From Mesocentrotus franciscanus (Eukaryota > Echinodermata > Echinoidea > Camarodonta > Strongylocentrotidae), in the NCBI GenBank assembly GCA_037976565.1, contig CP137682.1:2606867-2670866 (forward strand): a stretch of 64,000 nucleotides of DNA. Reading direction: 5' to 3'. The translations under genes were made by a program, and so were the position numbers. This document shows, piece by piece, positions 59,357 through 64,000 of the stretch. The notes beneath the pieces were generated by a model. The model worked only from the letters and a program-made list of their open reading frames with translations. It was not told the origin of the DNA and did no database searches. How positions within the stretch are numbered: the first letter of the stretch is position 1; the number at the start of each line of letters is the position of its first letter.

Positions 59357-60700
59357 AAATCGTTATTTATACCCAAATTAAACTACCTGTTTCTATCACT
59401 TCCAGAACCAAACTCACATATTATTAGAGAGGTAAATCGATGTTTTTACTCGTTTATATGGGGTAATAAACATGACAAAATAAGAAGGAAAACAAAAAAA
59501 CCCCAAAACGTGTCATTTGTATAAGGATGGTGGAGTTAAAATAATAAATACTGTCATACGTATGAAATCTCTTAAGATATCATGGATCAGAAGATTTATC
59601 AGTGACTCATTAGATGAAAACTTTACCTATCATAATATTATGTTTCTTTCGTTTTGCCTCCGTCATATTCTCTCCAATTATATATGGGAACCGAACATTA
59701 CAAACAATTAGCCATTGTCACGCCTAATTCATTTTGGAAAGAGGTGCTTTTTGCCTTTTCAGAGCTGGTTGAAATCACTGTAGATAATATTGCATGTCAA
59801 CCTGTTTGGAATAATCCCAGGATAAAAGTGAATAATGATACAATATATTTTAAATTTTAGTGTATGGAGGGAGTACTCTTTATTAATGACATTTTGAAAA
59901 CGGATGGTACGTTTCTCTCGTATTTTGAATTTCAACATAAATTTGATATACAACTAAATTTCCTTCAATATTATGGGATGTGCAATGCTATTCGGGTCGG
60001 TTATAAAAAGAGTGTTATACCAAAGTTGATGGAACATACATGTATTATACCTGAAGCATTACTTCTAATATTGAACATGAAAAAGGATGTTCTCATATTT
60101 ACCAGTCGTTCTTAAAACATAATGTGAAAGAATGTAACAGCCTCACCAAATGAAAACAGGGTTTAGATCTAGAAGATAAAGCATGGTGTTCGTATTGTCT
60201 GATTCCCTATCAGTCAACAGTTAAAATAAATATGAGGTGGTTCCAGTTTAATATTTTAAGCAGAATACTTTACATGAAAGATTCATTGCTGAAAATTCCA
60301 AATACATGTAGTTGCTGATAAACATTGTACATTTTGTAACAACAGTGAAGAGACAATTATTATGCATATTTTTTGTTACTGCCCATATTCACATTTGATA
60401 TGGTCAAAACTCGAGCAATGATTTGTCAGCAAGACCGATATAAAGGCCAAACTCACAAACCAAAATAAATTGTTTGGCTTGAATGGAGGTCATAACAACG
60501 CTTTTAATTGTATATCAATTATTGTAAGAAAAAAAAAATCTATTCAGCGAAATGCAAAAATCAGATACCACTGTTTGAAAAAGTTATGTCAGCTGTTAAA
60601 ACTTTTTATATGGAGAGATATATAGCAAAAAAAAATCTCAAAGAAAATAATTTCGTGAAAAAATGGTTTCATTTTACCAAATGTTTCTGAGTGTCTTTGT
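59357..60700 (+). pseudogene. LINE ORF2 C-terminal remnant, piece 3
   Basis: Counterpart of 44620-45960, with the same FIWGNKHDKIRRKT, YKDGGVKIINTVIRMKSLK and terminal knuckle blocks and essentially the same stops. Confidence 0.7.
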
Positions 60701-61905
60701 TCAGTTTGCTTGTTTGTTTTTAGGTTATAGAATTGATGTACAAATTGTATTTTGTCTAGTTTAATATCTTATTTGTCGCTGTGCGGCCGAGGTTATTTTG
60801 TAATATTTTATTGTTTGAATATTTATATGACAAGTCATGGAATAGTGCATGTATCGATTTTTTGTGAAAATGATTATGTTGATAATTAATAAAGGAACCC
60901 TGTGGAAGTGTAAATAGAAAGGGAAAACAATTTAATAATCATTGTTATAATTATTATTTTTTATTAAAATCAAAATCATTATTACTATAAAAAACTCTTT
61001 ACTCCCTAAATCTCTCTTCTTTGCTCCTTCCCCTTTCTCTCTATTTCTTTATCTTTCCCTCTTCCCCTCCCTCTCTCTTCTCTTTGTCACGCTCCCCGGC
61101 CCACTCTCTATCTCTCTCTCATGCACTCTCCATGCTCCATCACACTTTGTTTCTCTCTTCGCCCGCTCCTCTCCACTTTCCCCCCTTCTCTTTCTCTCCT
61201 CCCTCTTCTCCCTAGTCATTTGTGCTTCGCACCTTGCACTTCCACAATCTCTCTTTCTCCTCTCTTTACTATTTCTTTCCTTTCTGTCCATCACTCTCTC
61301 TAGTTTCCTTGTGTATCATTTCCAAACTCAATAAGTCCAATGTTATAATGACTGACACTGACTGTTTAGTGCGTTAAAAATGTGTACACTTTTATTGCAT
61401 TTAATATCTATATTCATTCATCGTCCCCGTTTATATCATTCTTCTGTTTTATTCAATTCGCATATTTCAATTAAGAAGCAAAAAATACTAGTAGTGTACT
61501 ATAGAGCCGTGCATATAGACACAATCGTACAGATATATCAGAATAAAATTACATTTGGAGAGGTTCAAGCTATTTGTTCTTTTGGCGTCCCATAATCTTG
61601 TTGATTTTTGAACATCAATTGGCATCAAATGGGTCATTTCACTTTCTACTTGGTCTTTTCTGAGCTCTTACAGGTCTATTAACTTAAAGAGACTTGGTAA
61701 CATTGTTCAGGTGAGAGAACATGGTGCTAAGGTAGTGACTTCAATGCTAGATGTACAATTAAAGATAATCTGAAAGTTTGAGTGAAAACAGACCATTATT
61801 AATGATAAAAATTGTGAAAAACAGAATACCTTTGATAAAGCATGATATGATGTAAAATGGAGTATCAACAGGTATAATAAATTGTTCATCGAGGTTCATT
61901 CTAAG

Positions 61906-62096
61906 TCATATGACTTGATAAACTAATGTAATTCCAATCACGTGATCTTCTCCATCCTTCTCATACAGGTTTTCTTCGTGAGCTATCTTAGTTAGAGCGC
62001 CATCTTGTGTTAGTTTGATGAGACCAGGTCTGAGTTTCATGTCACCCGTTTCACCTTCAAATATGTACTTCCGGGTTGTGATGATAATGTAACCCC
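61906..62096 (-). CDS. METTL27-like methyltransferase, last exon, piece 3
   Basis: The same exon as 47163-47353, with identical translation (GYIIITTRKYIFEGE ... LVYQVI stop) and the same acceptor. Conservation of sequence and splice site in both copies supports a functional exon. Confidence 0.55.
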
Positions 62097-62639
62097 CTAT
62101 AAGCAGATTTGAGTAAGTAGGGAGACAAAGAGAACAAAGGAACAACAATATTAATTTCTACAAGTAATCTTAATAATAGTTGGACGGATTGTTCTTTCAA
62201 TCGCGATAATTCATACTATGAAAATTCAGAAATATAAATTCATACTACTTTTTCTTCTTTTTTTTTCTTATCGGAAAATGAATAAAGACATTCATAATAC
62301 AGGTATGATGAGCATTGACCAAGATTGATTTTTTTTTAAATTGTTAAAAAATAGACTAATTATGTATATTTTTTAAATATTGTTCTTCTGTATGCTGTTT
62401 TGGATGAAAAAGAAAATGTACAACTTTAGTTTGGAATTGTAACCGAATTAACTTCTGAATGATGTTATTTGTGTTTACTTTGTATTTATTCGTACTACTT
62501 CTGTTTGGAGGAATAACAAAAAATCAGAAAACAAAAAAAATAGGGCTCAATCGGTCTTTTGAAGTAGATTATTATTAATTTAGTGGCCCATATGCTACGA
62601 TCACAAAGTCAGACTAAACACTAAAGACTAGATACTACC

Positions 62640-62685
62640 ACTTATACTACTACTAATAATAATAACAACAATAATAATAATGATG

Positions 62686-62742
<57 letters not shown>

Positions 62743-62762
62743 TTAATAATATTAATAATAAA
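62640..62762. repeat. (AAT)n microsatellite, piece 3
   Basis: A longer version of the run at 47905-48000, in the same intron. Confidence 0.95.
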
Positions 62763-62884
62763 TACCTGACGCAATTTGATCAGCCTCTTGAGTCACCGAT
62801 TGAAAATGTGCCCATAAATTGACTTCTTACAAGTCATTGCGATCCTAAGAGTTGTTTCATCTAGAGGGATTCTAGAGGGACAAG

Positions 62885-63138
62885 AATGCCCGAGTCACAC
62901 CTTTGCGTATTTGGCTTGCGTATTGCTGCGTATTTATGGCGAGCCGTTTTAAAATTTATTCCTATTTCTTGATATCAAGAAATTATTTTCTGTTGTAAAG
63001 CAATGGTAATTCTTGATATCAAGAATTCGATTTCTTGATATCAAGAAAGAGGAATAAATGTTAAAACGGCTCGCCATAAATACGCAGAAATACGCAGCAA
63101 TACGCAAGCCAAATACGCAAAGGTGTGACTCAGGCATT
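62885..63138. mobile_element. intronic foldback MITE, piece 3
   Basis: Counterpart of 48122-48386. The ends AATGCCCGAGTCACACC/GGTGTGACTCAGGCATT are retained. Confidence 0.8.
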
Positions 63139-63149
63139 AGGTCATTCAC

Positions 63150-63242
63150 CTTTTCTTACAAGACGAATCATCTCTGGTAAACACTTCTCATTGAGATGCA
63201 TAGGAAGGAAACTTCCACTGCTCATGGCAACATCAAAATAAC
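63150..63242 (-). CDS. METTL27-like methyltransferase, penultimate exon, piece 3
   Basis: The same 93-bp exon as 48399-48491, with identical acceptor and donor. Upstream exons would lie beyond 63.4 kb; none was recognised before the window ends. Confidence 0.55.
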
Positions 63243-63417
63243 CTAAGATAGTGAAAAAATTGATTGGAGAAATACTGAATAAGATAGGAGATTGACATTA
63301 AAGATTAAAGCATTATTGGAATAATTAAACAGAAGGATATTACTGATCAAAGAAACATTGAAAACATGAGTGATGGAAATACCATGCTTCAGCTGAGGGC
63401 GGGCTACAAGGGCGGTA

Positions 63418-64000
63418 ACAGGGGGGCTCAACTCCGCTTCTGCATCCGTCCAGCCATGGGGAAATTTTGGAGGGTCAAAAAGTGCACACTGCTTCCACTT
63501 TTCATGTATTAGCCTATGAAGACGACAACTGTTTAGTGCACCAGCGAAATAGGGATTTTGGCCTGCGCGCAGCGTAAAATATGCAAATTGAAATTTTGAA
63601 TATTGATGAGCTCTTTCCCACTTATTAGCATATTATCGCAATGAAAAAGACAATGCGCATGCGTTACTGCATGTCGACAGAATCCTGGAGCTAGATCGAC
63701 CATATATCGACCCGATCGAACTAAAGTGTAGAACAAAGGTCAGAGTTGGGGGATTTAAAGGGTTAACTTAATTGGGGCCAGAAACTTCACTGTCACCAAG
63801 AATGAAATTAAGTACATTAAAAAAAATTCAGTTCAGTAAAGCAAATATAAAGACCCCATTTCACCTTTTAAATCAATTATTATCAATCAAATTGCACAGA
63901 TCATTTAGCCCAATTAAGTGCTATATTAATATTGTTAGTGCCCAAATGATTAATCATTCTCATCTCGCCTTCAATGATCTTTCATTTTGTGCCCCTCCCA
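63418..64000. other. unshared end of piece 3
   Basis: It starts abruptly with ACAGGGGGGCTCAACTCCGC where homology to piece 2 stops, so an insertion in one haplotype is likely at this point. No gene or known repeat end is recognised. Confidence 0.4.

Larger units (their letters stand above)
56088..60930 (+). mobile_element. decayed L1/Tx1-type LINE, piece 3
   Basis: Counterpart of 41300-46190, with the ORF1p-like fragment at 56107-56319. It keeps part of the RT lost in piece 2 (GNKSGDLFKNWRPISLLN at 58335-58388), but has lost about 60 bp encoding CRQGDPLSPYL near 58696 and has a frameshift at ANKRG (58421). Substitutions between the two copies are visibly denser in 57560-58340 than in the galactosyltransferase gene. 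Confidence 0.75.
51170..63417. repeat. duplicated block B, second copy (piece 3)
   Basis: Collinear with 35128-48665. It begins abruptly at the gap with the base corresponding to 35128. It lacks the 1.27-kb region with the third TTAA MITE. Confidence 0.92.

Overview
This window is animal nuclear DNA. It is AT-rich, gene-poor and packed with short inverted-repeat transposons, with frequent ACATGTACATGTA-type palindromic microsatellites. An echinoderm, most likely a sea urchin, fits best: the CAAGAAAGA element beside a histone-type stem-loop at 16.1 kb is typical of sea-urchin histone 3' ends. This placement is inference, not proof. No bacterial-style operons, CRISPR arrays, rRNA or convincing tRNA genes are visible.

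The window is three sequence pieces joined by two gaps of exactly 500 N (28472-28971 and 50670-51169). Piece 1 (1-28471) is unique up to about 22.1 kb, and its last 6.3 kb is repeated at the start of piece 2 (28972-35127). The rest of piece 2 (35128-48665) is repeated as the start of piece 3 (51170-63417). The last base of piece 1 and the first base of piece 3 are adjacent bases (35127/35128) in piece 2. The simplest reading is that piece 2 is the other haplotype of the same locus, placed inside the gap between pieces 1 and 3, so the paired genes are probably alleles rather than tandem paralogs.

Region by region. 1-22 kb holds no convincing gene. It holds foldback/MITE elements with TTAA, 8-bp or 3-bp target duplications, minisatellites (36, 50 and 73/80 bp units), a 1.4-kb palindrome inserted in another repeat, and a cluster of four histone-like stem-loops. 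22-35 kb (both copies) holds piggyBac-like TTAA MITEs, polypyrimidine tracts, a C2H2 zinc-finger remnant and other repeats. 35-48.7 kb and 51.2-63.4 kb hold the genes: a plus-strand GT31 (beta-1,3-galactosyltransferase-like) type II membrane protein, intact in one copy and frameshifted in the other; a decayed L1/Tx1-type LINE carrying a reversed SINE with a 7SL/Alu-like head; and the last two exons of a minus-strand METTL27-like methyltransferase. The galactosyltransferase and methyltransferase genes converge on the LINE. Nothing indicates that they act together.
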